A stretch of 64,000 nt of DNA from Salipaludibacillus aurantiacus (GCF_900111295.1 NZ_FOGT01000018.1:1-64000), one strand, 5' to 3'. Numbered from the stretch's first letter, positions 1 to 7,976 are shown. A program made the numbers and translations. The notes: generated by a model from the letters alone, not told the origin.

Positions 1-94
1 AAAAGCATCACTCAACTCATTGAACCGCCGTATACGAGAACCGTACGTACGGTGGTGTGAGAGGACGGAGGGTCGAACCCTCCTCCTACTCGAT
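1..94 (+). mobile_element. 3' end of a group II (class C) intron
   Basis: The first 94 bases look like domains V and VI of a bacterial group IIC intron; the reverse transcriptase part lies left of the window. Domain V is about 24-56: the outer helix pairs ACCGCCGTA with TACGGTGGT and holds a CGC triad, the form typical of class C introns, with an inner TACG/CGTA helix. Domain VI is the GGAGGGTCGAACCCTCC hairpin at 67-83. The stretch ends CCTACTCGAT, fitting a 3' splice site at about 94, followed by a T-rich exon. Class C introns usually insert behind terminator-like hairpins. The protein part is not visible, so intactness cannot be judged. Confidence 0.8.
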
Positions 95-149
95 TTTCTT
101 AAAAAGGCAGGGAAGGCCTGTTTAAAAAGAGGGGCGGAAAGCCGGGTAC

Positions 150-186
150 CCTGCGCAGCCAGGGGCTTGCTCGTCGCAGGTGAAGA
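150..186. repeat. 37-bp hairpin repeat, copy 1
   Basis: The first of two identical 37-bp units. It contains CCTGCG at 150-155 pairing with CGCAGG at 175-180 around a 19-base loop. The second copy is exactly 160 bases downstream (310-346). It lies between the intron end and proC, with no convincing reading frame. Confidence 0.8.
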
Positions 187-207
187 TTAGTTGTCACAAT
201 GGGGGGA

Positions 208-235
208 GGTTGGTGCAACACGGGTAGCACCAACC
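208..235. repeat. Perfect 9-bp inverted repeat (GGTTGGTGC/GCACCAACC)
   Basis: GGTTGGTGC at 208-216 pairs perfectly with GCACCAACC at 227-235 over a 10-base loop. The same arms recur at 301-309 and 360-368, where they enclose the second 37-bp repeat. There is no T-run, so it is not an ordinary terminator. Confidence 0.7.
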
Positions 236-300
236 GCTTAGTTACTGACTTTAAACTCCATTATGCTTGCGATTGTTTAAGAATTCTTCGTGATCCGTTT

Positions 301-368
301 GTTGGTGCTCCTGCGCAGCCAGGGGCTTGCTCGTCGCAGGTGAAGAGTGCAACAACGGTAGCACCAAC
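301..368. repeat. Nested hairpin with 37-bp repeat, copy 2
   Basis: The outer arms GTTGGTGCT (301-309) and AGCACCAAC (360-368) enclose the second copy of the 37-bp repeat (310-346), whose own CCTGCG/CGCAGG stem forms an inner hairpin. The whole 95-442 interval between the intron and proC has no supported gene. This repeat structure and a promoter are what it holds. Confidence 0.7.
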
Positions 369-386
369 CATACGCCCTCCCTTTCT

Positions 387-415
387 TTGTCTTTCCCCTT
401 TAAACATGATATGTT
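387..415 (+). promoter_or_regulatory. Probable sigma-A promoter of proC
   Basis: TTGTCT at 387-392 and TATGTT at 410-415 are separated by 17 bases, 28 bases before the proC start. The -10 box overlaps a perfect ATGTTA-AA-TAACAT palindrome (411-424), which could be an operator. CCCCTTTAA (395-403) is also the reverse complement of TTAAAGGGG (427-435), which holds the proC ribosome site. Confidence 0.45.
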
Positions 416-442
416 AAATAACATGATTAAAGGGGATGAATA

Positions 443-1246
443 ATGGTGACTAAATTACTTTTTATTGGTGCTGGACGGATGGCAGAAGCTATTATTTCCG
501 GCCTCACAGAGGATGAAAATAACGGATTTACCAGAGTGACAGTTTCAAATAGGGCTGATACCGAAAAACTTGAGAGATTAAAAAACACATACGGAGTGGA
601 AGTGAGCAGCGATTGGAAAACAGAAGTAAACAAACATGATGCTATTCTGCTTGCTTCACCTCCTCATACGCATAATGAGTTGCTCAGGCAGCTTTCCGGC
701 ATGATAGAAGGCCAGTTTATTATCACTGTTGCAGCCGGAATAGACCCTTCATATATGGAAGCACGTCTGCCGGACAGAACACCTGCAGCATGGATTATGC
801 CTAATACCGGCGCACAGATCGGCCAGTCAATGTCTACGTTTGCGTGCGGCAATTATGTGGAAGAGAATCATAGGAAAATACTTTACAAGATTTTATCAGC
901 CATTGGCGAAGCAGAAGAATTGCCCGAAGAACAAGTTCATGATTTAACAGCAATTACAGGGAGCGCGCCCGCATTTTTGTATGCTTTCGCAGAAGCACTG
1001 GAAGAAGCGGCCGTATCTTATGAGGTCAGCCCTGACCAGGCAAGAAAGCTGGTGACTCATATGCTTAAAGGATCAGCATCCATGCTTGAAAAAGGTGAAT
1101 CACCGCAAACGTTAATGCAGCAAGTAGCCTCTCCGGGAGGCTCTACAGCAGAAGGGCTGAGAGTTCTTGAAAAGGAAAATTTCGGTTCTCTTGTTAAAAA
1201 GGCTGTAAAGGCAACTAATGACCATGCCCGTGGCGGAAAAGATTAA
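443..1246 (+). CDS. proC: Pyrroline-5-carboxylate reductase
   Basis: A 267-residue NAD(P)H-dependent enzyme that reduces pyrroline-5-carboxylate to proline in the cytoplasm. The N-terminal dinucleotide motif is FIGAGRMAEAII (residues 7-18). The C-terminal family signature VASPGGSTAEGLRVLE sits in an all-helical dimerisation domain that also carries the LTAITGSAPAFLY segment. Length is normal for ProC. The ATG is 7 bases behind AAAGGGG. The next gene starts 19 bases after the stop, so the two probably share a transcript. Bacillus species carry several ProC paralogues (ProI, ProG, ProH, ComER); which one this is cannot be read from the sequence. Confidence 0.93.
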   Translation: MVTKLLFIGAGRMAEAIISGLTEDENNGFTRVTVSNRADTEKLERLKNTYGVEVSSDWKTEVNKHDAILLASPPHTHNELLRQLSGMIEGQFIITVAAGIDPSYMEARLPDRTPAAWIMPNTGAQIGQSMSTFACGNYVEENHRKILYKILSAIGEAEELPEEQVHDLTAITGSAPAFLYAFAEALEEAAVSYEVSPDQARKLVTHMLKGSASMLEKGESPQTLMQQVASPGGSTAEGLRVLEKENFGSLVKKAVKATNDHARGGKD

Positions 1247-1264
1247 GTTACTGGAGGTATTTGC

Positions 1265-1666
1265 ATGCTGAAAAAATTGTCCTTATCGACCGGTTCACGT
1301 GACGAGATGCAGGATATCACGAACGAGGTGCAGCGAGTTTTAGATGAGAGCGGTGTAAATAACGGAGTAGTATATGTTTATTGTGCACACACCACTGGAG
1401 GCATCACCATTAATGAGAATGCCGATCCAGATGTTAAGCGGGATATGATTATGCGCTGGGACGAAGTATATCCATGGCATCATGAGCAGTACCGCCATGC
1501 AGAAGGAAACACGGCATCTCATCTAAAAGCAAGTACCGTCGGTGCTTCACAAGCAGTCATTATTGATAACGGAAAACTTATCCTTGGGACATGGCAAGGG
1601 ATTTACTTCTGTGAGTTTGATGGCCCAAGGCAAAGGAATGTATATATTAAAATAATAGAAGGCTGA
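1265..1666 (+). CDS. yugU: YjbQ/YugU family protein (UPF0047)
   Basis: 133 residues belonging to the small YjbQ (UPF0047) family, members of which have weak thiamine-phosphate synthase activity; the physiological role is unsettled. The conserved cores are [18 protein letters not shown] (around residues 40-57) and the His-rich [13 protein letters not shown], then [15 protein letters not shown] near the C-terminus. The conserved histidines are thought to line the active pocket. A GGAGG ribosome site lies 7 bases before the ATG. It follows proC closely and ends ahead of an intrinsic terminator at 1692. Confidence 0.88.
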   Translation: MLKKLSLSTGSRDEMQDITNEVQRVLDESGVNNGVVYVYCAHTTGGITINENADPDVKRDMIMRWDEVYPWHHEQYRHAEGNTASHLKASTVGASQAVIIDNGKLILGTWQGIYFCEFDGPRQRNVYIKIIEG

Positions 1667-1691
1667 CAGATCATTGGATAAAACAGGTTCA

Positions 1692-1719
1692 GGTTCAGCG
1701 GCAAGCTGGGCCTTTTTTT
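1692..1719 (+). terminator. Intrinsic terminator of proC-yugU
   Basis: GGTTCAGC (1692-1699) pairs with GCTGGGCC (1705-1712), including two G-U pairs, over a 5-base loop and is followed by seven T. Confidence 0.75.
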
Positions 1720-1818
1720 CCTGTGTCATTTACTTTTCTCTGTAAAATCAGCCCCCTCGAAACAAAATGTGATAAAATGCTATCAGTATGCGAAAAAAAT
1801 GATGTAGGAGTAAGCTAA

Positions 1819-3435
1819 ATGTCTGAACAACAATTAATCCGAGGCACAATGATATTAACCGCCAGCATTTTTCTCTCTAAAATGCTCGGTTTGATTTATG
1901 TTTTTCCATTTACAGCAATTGTCGGCCATAAAGGGCTCGCGCTTTACCAATACGGTTATACACCGTATACCGTCCTGCTGAGCCTTGCTACGCTTGGTGT
2001 CCCTCTGGCTGTTTCAAAGTTTGTCTCAAAATATAATGCATTAGGCGATTACAGGACAGGACAGCGCCTTTTAAAATCGGGCTTAGTTGTTATGACGATT
2101 ACAGGATTTATTGCCTTTCTAGTTTTATTTTTTCTAGCCGGTCCGATCGCCCATCAGGTACTTGATCCGGAAAGTCTGGAAGGAAACACAGTGGCTGACA
2201 CCATCTTCACTATTCGTATGGTGAGCGTGGCCCTGCTCGTGGTACCGGTCATGGCGCTTATCCGGGGGTATTTTCAAGGACACCAGTCAATGGGCCCCAC
2301 GGCTGTCTCACAAGTAGTGGAACAGTTAATCAGAATTATTTTTATCCTTTTATTTACGTATTTGATTATTAACGTCTTTGGCGGAGAATTAGGCATTGCA
2401 GTAGGTTTTGCGACATTTGGAGCATTTGTCGGTGCGGTTGCCGGTTTGGCAGTGTTGCTGTTCTACTGGAAAAGAAGATGGCACGGGTTGCAGAAGCAGA
2501 TTGATGAGAGCACTGTGGATTATCAGATTCCGCTTCCGAAAATGTATAAAGAACTGTTTGCGTATGCCTTGCCTATTTCTTTTGTAGGGCTATCTATTCC
2601 TCTATATCAAACAGTAGATTTAATTACTTTTAACCCTGCAATGATGGCAACAGGCATCAGTCAAGCCGTCACGGAAACATATTACGCATCTTTTACGCAG
2701 GCTTCCCACAAGCTCATACTTATACCTGTAGCACTAGCAACAGCGATGTCATTAACAATTATTCCTACTGTCACTAACGCCTATATTAATGAGGAAAAAG
2801 ACAGACTCCAGCGGACGATTACACAGACTTTTCAAATTATATTGTTTTTAACTGTCCCGGCAGCAACAGGTTTAATGGTTTTGGCAGAGCCTGCTTATGG
2901 AGCACTGTTTGGTTTAGAAGAAGTGGCTGTAGGAAGTGATGTTCTAAGGTTCTATGCTCCCGTTGCTATAGCCTTTTCAATTTTTGCTGTGACCTCTGCT
3001 CTGCTTCAGGGCATTAATAAACAAAAATATGCTGTCATTGCTTTATTAGCAGGTCTGGCTTTTAAAGTTTCAGGAAACAGCCTGCTTATATCCTGGTTCG
3101 CGGCACATGGCGCCATTATTGCAACAGGAACGGGCTATCTCATTGCAATCGCCGTTAACCTTTGGGCTGTTCATAAGTTTGCAGAATATAACTTTACATT
3201 CGTATTAAAACGGTTTTTACTCATTTGCATATTTACTGCAGGGATGGCAGCAGTGGTCGCTTTCCTGAATTACGGTTTTCAGCAGATTATCCCCGTAAAT
3301 AGCCGTTGGGACGCTTTGCTCATATTAACTGTCTCCGTGGTCGCGGGAATAGCAGTTTACTTAAATATCAGTGTACGTTCCGGGCTTGCCGGCCAAATTC
3401 TGGGCCACAGGTTTGATTTCCTGAATAAAAAATAA
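1819..3435 (+). CDS. ytgP: Lipid II flippase, MurJ/YtgP type
   Basis: A 538-residue polytopic membrane protein of the MOP (MVF) superfamily with about 14 hydrophobic segments. It is closely similar to B. subtilis YtgP, a MurJ that moves lipid II across the membrane for peptidoglycan synthesis. Diagnostic stretches are GVPLAVSKFVSKYNALGDY near residue 60 and RGYFQGHQSMGPTAVSQVVE near residue 150, both almost as I recall them in YtgP. SpoVB and other oligosaccharide flippases share the fold, but the length and these motifs favour YtgP. TAGGAG precedes the ATG. It ends at a bidirectional terminator shared with the convergent hxlR-type gene. Confidence 0.88.
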   Translation: MSEQQLIRGTMILTASIFLSKMLGLIYVFPFTAIVGHKGLALYQYGYTPYTVLLSLATLGVPLAVSKFVSKYNALGDYRTGQRLLKSGLVVMTITGFIAFLVLFFLAGPIAHQVLDPESLEGNTVADTIFTIRMVSVALLVVPVMALIRGYFQGHQSMGPTAVSQVVEQLIRIIFILLFTYLIINVFGGELGIAVGFATFGAFVGAVAGLAVLLFYWKRRWHGLQKQIDESTVDYQIPLPKMYKELFAYALPISFVGLSIPLYQTVDLITFNPAMMATGISQAVTETYYASFTQASHKLILIPVALATAMSLTIIPTVTNAYINEEKDRLQRTITQTFQIILFLTVPAATGLMVLAEPAYGALFGLEEVAVGSDVLRFYAPVAIAFSIFAVTSALLQGINKQKYAVIALLAGLAFKVSGNSLLISWFAAHGAIIATGTGYLIAIAVNLWAVHKFAEYNFTFVLKRFLLICIFTAGMAAVVAFLNYGFQQIIPVNSRWDALLILTVSVVAGIAVYLNISVRSGLAGQILGHRFDFLNKK

Positions 3436-3453
3436 TGACTCATTAAAACAAAC

Positions 3454-3489
3454 AAAAGGTGCTTCGCTATAATTGCGAAGCACCTTTTT
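3454..3489. terminator. Bidirectional terminator, ytgP / hxlR-like
   Basis: AAAAGGTGCTTCGC (3454-3467) is perfectly complementary to the right arm at 3475-3488, with A- and T-tracts on both sides. It overlaps the last codon of the minus-strand regulator. Confidence 0.9.
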
Positions 3490-3799
3490 AATCCATCCAG
3501 TTTTCGGCCCATGCCTGTATTTCATCTAAGGCGGGTTCGAGCGCTTTTCCTTTATCAGTCAGCAGATATTCGATGCGGACGGGAGTTTCCGGGTACACTT
3601 TTCGTTTGACCACCCCGGCCGCTTCAAGCTGTTTAAGCCGGTCTACAAGCATTTTATCGCTCATACCCGGAATATTTGCAGAAATATCACGAAACCTTAC
3701 AGGGCCATTCAGCAAAACACGGATAATCAGCCCGTTCCACCGTTTTCCTAGCAGCTGAAAAGCAGTTTCAAATTTAGGGCACAAGTTCATTTTAACCAT
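3488..3799 (-). CDS. HxlR-family transcriptional regulator
   Basis: A 103-residue winged-helix regulator. The N-terminal Cys (MNLCPKFETAFQLLGKRW) is the conserved redox-sensing cysteine position of HxlR proteins such as YodB and HypR. It is followed by the helix-turn-helix around FRDISANIPGMSDKMLVDRLKQLE and the wing. Length is normal. It is divergent from a WrbA-type quinone reductase, and this arrangement is typical of a thiol- or quinone-responsive repressor controlling its neighbour. That functional link is inference. The ribosome site GGGAGTGA precedes the ATG; a second in-frame ATG three codons later is also possible. Confidence 0.9.
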   Translation of the reverse strand: MVKMNLCPKFETAFQLLGKRWNGLIIRVLLNGPVRFRDISANIPGMSDKMLVDRLKQLEAAGVVKRKVYPETPVRIEYLLTDKGKALEPALDEIQAWAENWMD

Positions 3800-3851
3800 A
3801 TGATCACTCCCTGGGAGACGTTATCCCTTTGAATTATTGTACCATAATCAC

Positions 3852-3900
3852 TTGACTTTAGTAAGCAGCTGCGATATTATACTTACAAATAGTTAGTAAC
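3852..3900 (+). promoter_or_regulatory. wrbA promoter with probable HxlR operator
   Basis: TTGACT (3852-3857), a 17-base spacer and TATTAT (3875-3880) form a good sigma-A promoter. Immediately downstream (3881-3900) is ACTTACAAATAGTTAGTAAC, an imperfect dyad resembling the TACT-N8-AGTA operators of YodB-like HxlR proteins. It would cover the start site. It implies a leader of about 130 bases before wrbA. Confidence 0.6.
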
Positions 3901-4019
3901 ACATTAAACTATTGTAAATTTAAAAAAATAAGAGGTTTATTATTTTTCTGTACAAGGAATGTTATTTACGGGTAAGCGGTTTTTCAAGCAATTAAAATTT
4001 ATTATAGGAGTGGTTTAAA

Positions 4020-4640
4020 ATGACAAAAATTCTTGTGCCTTATTACAGTTCATACGGCCATATTTATAAAATGGCAAAAGCAGTCGCAGAAGGTGTCTCA
4101 GATATAGAAGGTGCGGAAGTTAAAATTGTCCGGGTAGAAGAATTTGAAGCAGTTAAAGCAGCGATGTCCGGACAGGATGCCTATGTAGAAGCACAAAAAG
4201 CGCAGGAAGATATTCCTGTTGCGACCCACGATGATTTAAAGTGGGCCGACGGAATCGTATGGGGCATTCCTACCCGTTACGGCTCTATGCCTGCCCAAAT
4301 GAAGCAATTCATTGACTCGGCAGGTGCCTTGTGGATGAACGGCGACTTGGAAGGCAAAGCAACAGGGATTTTCTCAAGTACTAATACCATTCATGGCGGC
4401 CAGGAAACAACAGCAATTACATCTATAGTCCCATTGCTTCACTTTGGACTTATTTATGTAGGCCTTCCTTATGGGGAAAATCCGGAAATGATGACAGATG
4501 ATCCTGTTGGCGGTTCACCTTATTCAGCTTCCACAGTAGCGGGCCCTGATGGAAGCAACGAGCCTGATGAGAGAGATTTAACAATGGCTAAACGTTTAGG
4601 GAAACGGGTGGCCACTGTGGCTAAAGCATTAAGAGGGTAA
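4020..4640 (+). CDS. wrbA: NAD(P)H:quinone oxidoreductase, WrbA family
   Basis: A 206-residue flavodoxin-like FMN enzyme that reduces quinones by two electrons, avoiding semiquinone radicals. The FMN phosphate loop is PYYSSYGHIYKMAKAVAEG (residues 7-25). The flavin-contact segments IPTRYGSMPAQMKQFID and FSSTNTIHGGQETT, and YVGLPYG near the C-terminus, match WrbA. Length is normal. AGGAGTGG precedes the ATG. The divergent HxlR-type gene and the dyad in the promoter suggest induction by electrophiles or quinones. Confidence 0.92.
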   Translation: MTKILVPYYSSYGHIYKMAKAVAEGVSDIEGAEVKIVRVEEFEAVKAAMSGQDAYVEAQKAQEDIPVATHDDLKWADGIVWGIPTRYGSMPAQMKQFIDSAGALWMNGDLEGKATGIFSSTNTIHGGQETTAITSIVPLLHFGLIYVGLPYGENPEMMTDDPVGGSPYSASTVAGPDGSNEPDERDLTMAKRLGKRVATVAKALRG

Positions 4641-4670
4641 AAATCCACGAAAATAAATAGAATAAGCCTG

Positions 4671-4706
4671 AAAAATCTGCTGTGACCATGGTTACAGCAG
4701 ATTTTT
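4671..4706 (+). terminator. Terminator of wrbA
   Basis: AAAAATCTGCTGT (4671-4683) pairs with ACAGCAGATTTTT (4694-4706) over a 10-base loop. Confidence 0.88.
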
Positions 4707-4832
4707 ATTATGTACTGAAAATAATTTCCTCTGTCAGTTCACAAGTCTCTTTTAGAGCTCTATCCCTTCTGCTATAATGTAAGAATTAATATGTGCATGG
4801 TTGCCTTTGGGTGGCCTATGGAGGTGAACTCC

Positions 4833-6032
4833 TTGGAAGAGAAAAATGGTAAAAAGCTTTACATAGATTGGTATCTTATAGTAAGTTTACTGCTTCTTGC
4901 ATTATTCGGCCTTGTGATGGTTTACAGTGCGAGTTTTGTTCAAGGTTATCAGCATCATGATAATATAACTTACTTCTTCGATCGTCAGCTTCAGTGGCTG
5001 GTGATTTCTGCTTTTTTGTTCACTTTATTTATGTTCTTTCCATACCGCCATTTTCGTAAACTGGCAAAATGGATCGTGTTAGGTTCTATATTTCTGCTGC
5101 TGTTAATTTTAGTTCCTGGAGTCGGGCACGAGGTAAACGGGGCCACTCGCTGGATCAATTTAGGCGGGTTAAGAATCCAGCCGTCAGAATTTGTAAAAGT
5201 GGGTTCAATTATTTATTTAGCCTATGTGTATTCAAGGAAACAGGCGTACATTAATAAATTTTTTACCGGAGTTATGCCGCCTTTGATTGTTGTACTGGTC
5301 TTTTTTGTGCTGATTATGCTTCAGCCTGACCTTGGAACAGCCACGTCTATTGTTTTAGTGGCAGGCCTGATTGCTTTTTGTTCCGGTGCAAGGCTTCTTC
5401 ATATTATTTCGCTCGGCTCGCTGGCAGGATGGGCGCTGTACCATTACGCCCAGTCAGCCCCATACAGATTAAACCGCCTTCTTGGCCACCGGAACCCGTT
5501 TGAACTGGAACAGACGGAAGGATTCCAGCTTGTTCAGTCTTACATTGCGATTGCTCACGGAGGCGTTTCCGGGGCAGGCTTAGGCCAGAGCGTTCAAAAA
5601 TTATTTTATCTGCCTGAAGCCCATACAGATTTTATACTGGCAATTATCAGTGAGGAGCTGGGTTTAATAGGTATTACTTTTGTCTTTCTATTAATGCTCG
5701 TCATCATTGGAAGAGGAGTAGTCATTGGGGCCAGGTGCAAGGATGCTTTTGGCAGTTTGCTGGCGTTTGGCATTGTGTTTCAGCTGGGGATACAGATGGT
5801 CTTTAATGCCGGAGCAGTAAACGGGTTCCTTCCTATTACTGGTATTCCATTTCCATTCCTAAGCTACGGTGGGTCTTCTTTAATGGTCACCTTTATCTCC
5901 ATGGGCATCCTGGCTAATATATCACGAAGAACAGAAAAGGAACGCCAGGAACGGCTTTATGAAAACGGTGACGGAACAACAGAAAAAAAGAGAGGATATG
6001 TGGGTAAACCATCTGCCTCTTTTGTAAGATAA
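4833..6032 (+). CDS. SEDS peptidoglycan glycosyltransferase (FtsW/SpoVE/RodA family), first copy
   Basis: About 399 residues and ten transmembrane segments of the SEDS family, which polymerises lipid II with a partner class B PBP. It has VYSAS near the start, GATRWINLGGLRIQPSEFVKVG, QPDLGTA, the extracellular-loop motif AHTDFILAIISEELG with the invariant Asp, and the C-terminal ITGIPFPFLSYGGSSL. The start chosen is TTG at 4833, 5 bases behind GGAGGTGA; in-frame ATGs at 4791 and 4818 would place the ribosome site inside the gene. A second SEDS gene follows 27 bases later. FtsW-, SpoVE- or RodA-like use cannot be decided from sequence alone. Confidence 0.88.
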   Translation: MEEKNGKKLYIDWYLIVSLLLLALFGLVMVYSASFVQGYQHHDNITYFFDRQLQWLVISAFLFTLFMFFPYRHFRKLAKWIVLGSIFLLLLILVPGVGHEVNGATRWINLGGLRIQPSEFVKVGSIIYLAYVYSRKQAYINKFFTGVMPPLIVVLVFFVLIMLQPDLGTATSIVLVAGLIAFCSGARLLHIISLGSLAGWALYHYAQSAPYRLNRLLGHRNPFELEQTEGFQLVQSYIAIAHGGVSGAGLGQSVQKLFYLPEAHTDFILAIISEELGLIGITFVFLLMLVIIGRGVVIGARCKDAFGSLLAFGIVFQLGIQMVFNAGAVNGFLPITGIPFPFLSYGGSSLMVTFISMGILANISRRTEKERQERLYENGDGTTEKKRGYVGKPSASFVR

Positions 6033-6059
6033 ATTAGGAAAGTGTTAGTAGGTGGAAAC

Positions 6060-7238
6060 ATGCAAGAACGTAAAAGTCCCTTTCAACAGCTTGATTATAC
6101 ACTCCTGTTCTTTTTATTCGTACTGATGTGTATCAGTTTATTAGCTATATACAGTGCTGCAACTGCTGACCAGTATAATGTCGGTCCCGGTCATTTTATT
6201 CAGCGGCAGCTTCTGTGGTTTGCCATCGGTACTGTTCTTATGATGGGGGCAATGGTCATTGATTATGATTTTTTTAAAAATTTATCTATTCCTTTTTATA
6301 TTCTCGGAATGATTCTTTTGCTTCTGGTTCACTTTTTCGGGATAGAAATAAATGGAGCACAGCGCTGGATCGGAATTGACGGATTATTTCGCTTTCAGCC
6401 TTCTGAGTTTGTAAAAATATTCGTCATTATTTCTCTGGCGCATTTAATATATCAGATTACGAGAACCCCCAGAGAGAAGTCATTTACAACTGACTGTATT
6501 GTTGTAGGAAAAATACTTGCTGTCGGACTGCCGCCGTTCGGCCTTATTCTTATACAGCCTGATTTGGGAACAGCGCTCGTCATTGGAGCCATTATTTTTA
6601 TTGCTATTCTAATGGCAGGGGTCACTTTCAGGATGATTGGTTTAATTATGTCGCTTGCTCTAGGTTTTATAGCATTGCTCGTTTGGCTTCATAACAACTA
6701 TTTCGCGTTTTTCTCCAACTATCTTATAGCCCCTCACCAGTTAAGCAGAATTTATGCCTGGCTGGACCCTAATGCAAATATAGGCGCTGAAGGGTACCAG
6801 CTTTATCATGCTTTACAGGGCATTGGCGCAGGACAGCTTTACGGAAGCGGATTTGGGGCCGGGGTAAAATCACAAAGCGGGGCAATTCCGGAATTACATA
6901 CCGACTTTATATTTACAGTGATTGCAGAAGAGTTCGGTTTTGTTGGGGCGACTGTGTTAATTGTTGTCTACTTTCTGTTATTGTACCGCATGGTAATTAT
7001 TGCTTTTACTTGCAATAACAGCTTTGGCACCTATTTAGTTGCCGGAGTCATTGGGTTACTTGTTTTTCAAATTTTTCAAAATATAGGGATGACGATTGGT
7101 CTTGTACCAATTACAGGATTAGCTCTTCCATTTATCAGTTACGGGGGGAGTGCGTTAATAACAAATATGCTGGCCGTCGGGATTGTCCTGAATGTAAATA
7201 TCAGAACGAGGCACTATATGTTTGGAGAAGAAGAGTAG
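6060..7238 (+). CDS. SEDS peptidoglycan glycosyltransferase (RodA-like), second copy
   Basis: About 392 residues of the SEDS family with the same landmarks as its neighbour: AIYSAAT, GAQRWIGIDGLFRFQPSEFVKI, QPDLGTALV, PELHTDFIFTVIAEEFG and ITGLALPFISYGGSAL. It has ten or so membrane segments and a loop near residues 210-260 that differs from the first copy, so the pair is an old duplication. The ATG at 6060 lies behind AGGTGG; a GTG at 6042 overlaps that site. No class B PBP gene is adjacent. It is probably co-transcribed with the first SEDS gene and the pseudouridine synthase. Confidence 0.88.
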   Translation: MQERKSPFQQLDYTLLFFLFVLMCISLLAIYSAATADQYNVGPGHFIQRQLLWFAIGTVLMMGAMVIDYDFFKNLSIPFYILGMILLLLVHFFGIEINGAQRWIGIDGLFRFQPSEFVKIFVIISLAHLIYQITRTPREKSFTTDCIVVGKILAVGLPPFGLILIQPDLGTALVIGAIIFIAILMAGVTFRMIGLIMSLALGFIALLVWLHNNYFAFFSNYLIAPHQLSRIYAWLDPNANIGAEGYQLYHALQGIGAGQLYGSGFGAGVKSQSGAIPELHTDFIFTVIAEEFGFVGATVLIVVYFLLLYRMVIIAFTCNNSFGTYLVAGVIGLLVFQIFQNIGMTIGLVPITGLALPFISYGGSALITNMLAVGIVLNVNIRTRHYMFGEEE

Positions 7239-7257
7239 AAGAAATGAGGGATTCTCA

Positions 7258-7971
7258 GTGCGTGCTGATAAAATATTAGCCAACATGGGCTACGGTTCGC
7301 GGAAAGAAGTAAAGAAACTATTAAAAAAAGGCAGTTTTTCTGTAAACGGAGAAACAGTTAAAGACGGGAAAATTCATGTAGACCCTGATAAAGATACGCT
7401 TGAAGTATTCGGGGAAAGACTTGAGTATAAACAATTTATTTATTTAATGATGAATAAGCCGCAAGGTTATGTGTCGGCAACGGAGGACTTGAAGGAATCG
7501 GCTGTCACAGAAATTCTGGAAGCCGAAGATGCTTTATATAACCCTTTCCCGGTCGGAAGGCTTGATAAAGATACAACTGGACTCCTGCTCCTTTCTAATG
7601 ATGGAAAACTGGCCCATAAGCTTACTTCCCCAAAAAAGAAGGTTGATAAAACGTATCTCGTTCATCTTGACAGCCCCGTTAGTGAGGAAGATATTGATTC
7701 TTTGGAAAAAGGGGTCACACTGGATGACGGGTATGTGACAAGGCCTGCTAAAGTAGAACGTATAGAAGGAAAAAATGCTGATGTCGTGCGAATAACTATT
7801 CATGAAGGAAAGTTTCATCAGGTCAAACGCATGTTCCAAACAAGAGGAAAAAAAGTCATTAGGCTGAAAAGAGAACGTATCGGCCCGCTTTATCTTGATG
7901 AGACGCTTGATTTAGGAACTTATAGAGAATTGACAGAGGACGAACTCCAAAACTTAATAAACAGTACGTAA
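7258..7971 (+). CDS. ytzG: Pseudouridine synthase, RsuA/RluB family (YtzG-like)
   Basis: An enzyme isomerising uridine to pseudouridine in ribosomal RNA, about 237 residues. An S4 RNA-binding domain opens the protein (VRADKILANMGYGSRKEVKKLLKKG). The catalytic domain has the GRLDKDTTGLLLLSNDG motif with the catalytic Asp and the HEGKFHQVKRMF segment of the RsuA branch. I choose GTG at 7258, 7 bases behind GAGGG, because family members usually begin at this residue. A TTG at 7222 would overlap the end of the upstream gene without a ribosome site. B. subtilis has ytzG in this genomic neighbourhood. Confidence 0.88.
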   Translation: MRADKILANMGYGSRKEVKKLLKKGSFSVNGETVKDGKIHVDPDKDTLEVFGERLEYKQFIYLMMNKPQGYVSATEDLKESAVTEILEAEDALYNPFPVGRLDKDTTGLLLLSNDGKLAHKLTSPKKKVDKTYLVHLDSPVSEEDIDSLEKGVTLDDGYVTRPAKVERIEGKNADVVRITIHEGKFHQVKRMFQTRGKKVIRLKRERIGPLYLDETLDLGTYRELTEDELQNLINST

Positions 7972-7976
7972 TACAG

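Noticed and set aside
208-368. Possible integron attC sites (GTTGGTGC/GCACCAAC arms)
   Set aside because: The arms do not fit the RYYYAAC/GTTRRRY core of attC, and no integrase or cassette genes are visible, although class C introns sometimes sit in attC sites.
199-417. 72-codon plus-strand frame upstream of proC
   Set aside because: It runs through the 37-bp repeat and hairpins, has no homology I recognise and contains the proC promoter.
4791-4832. Upstream ATG starts for the first SEDS gene
   Set aside because: They place the GGAGGTGA ribosome site inside the coding region; TTG 4833 has ideal spacing.
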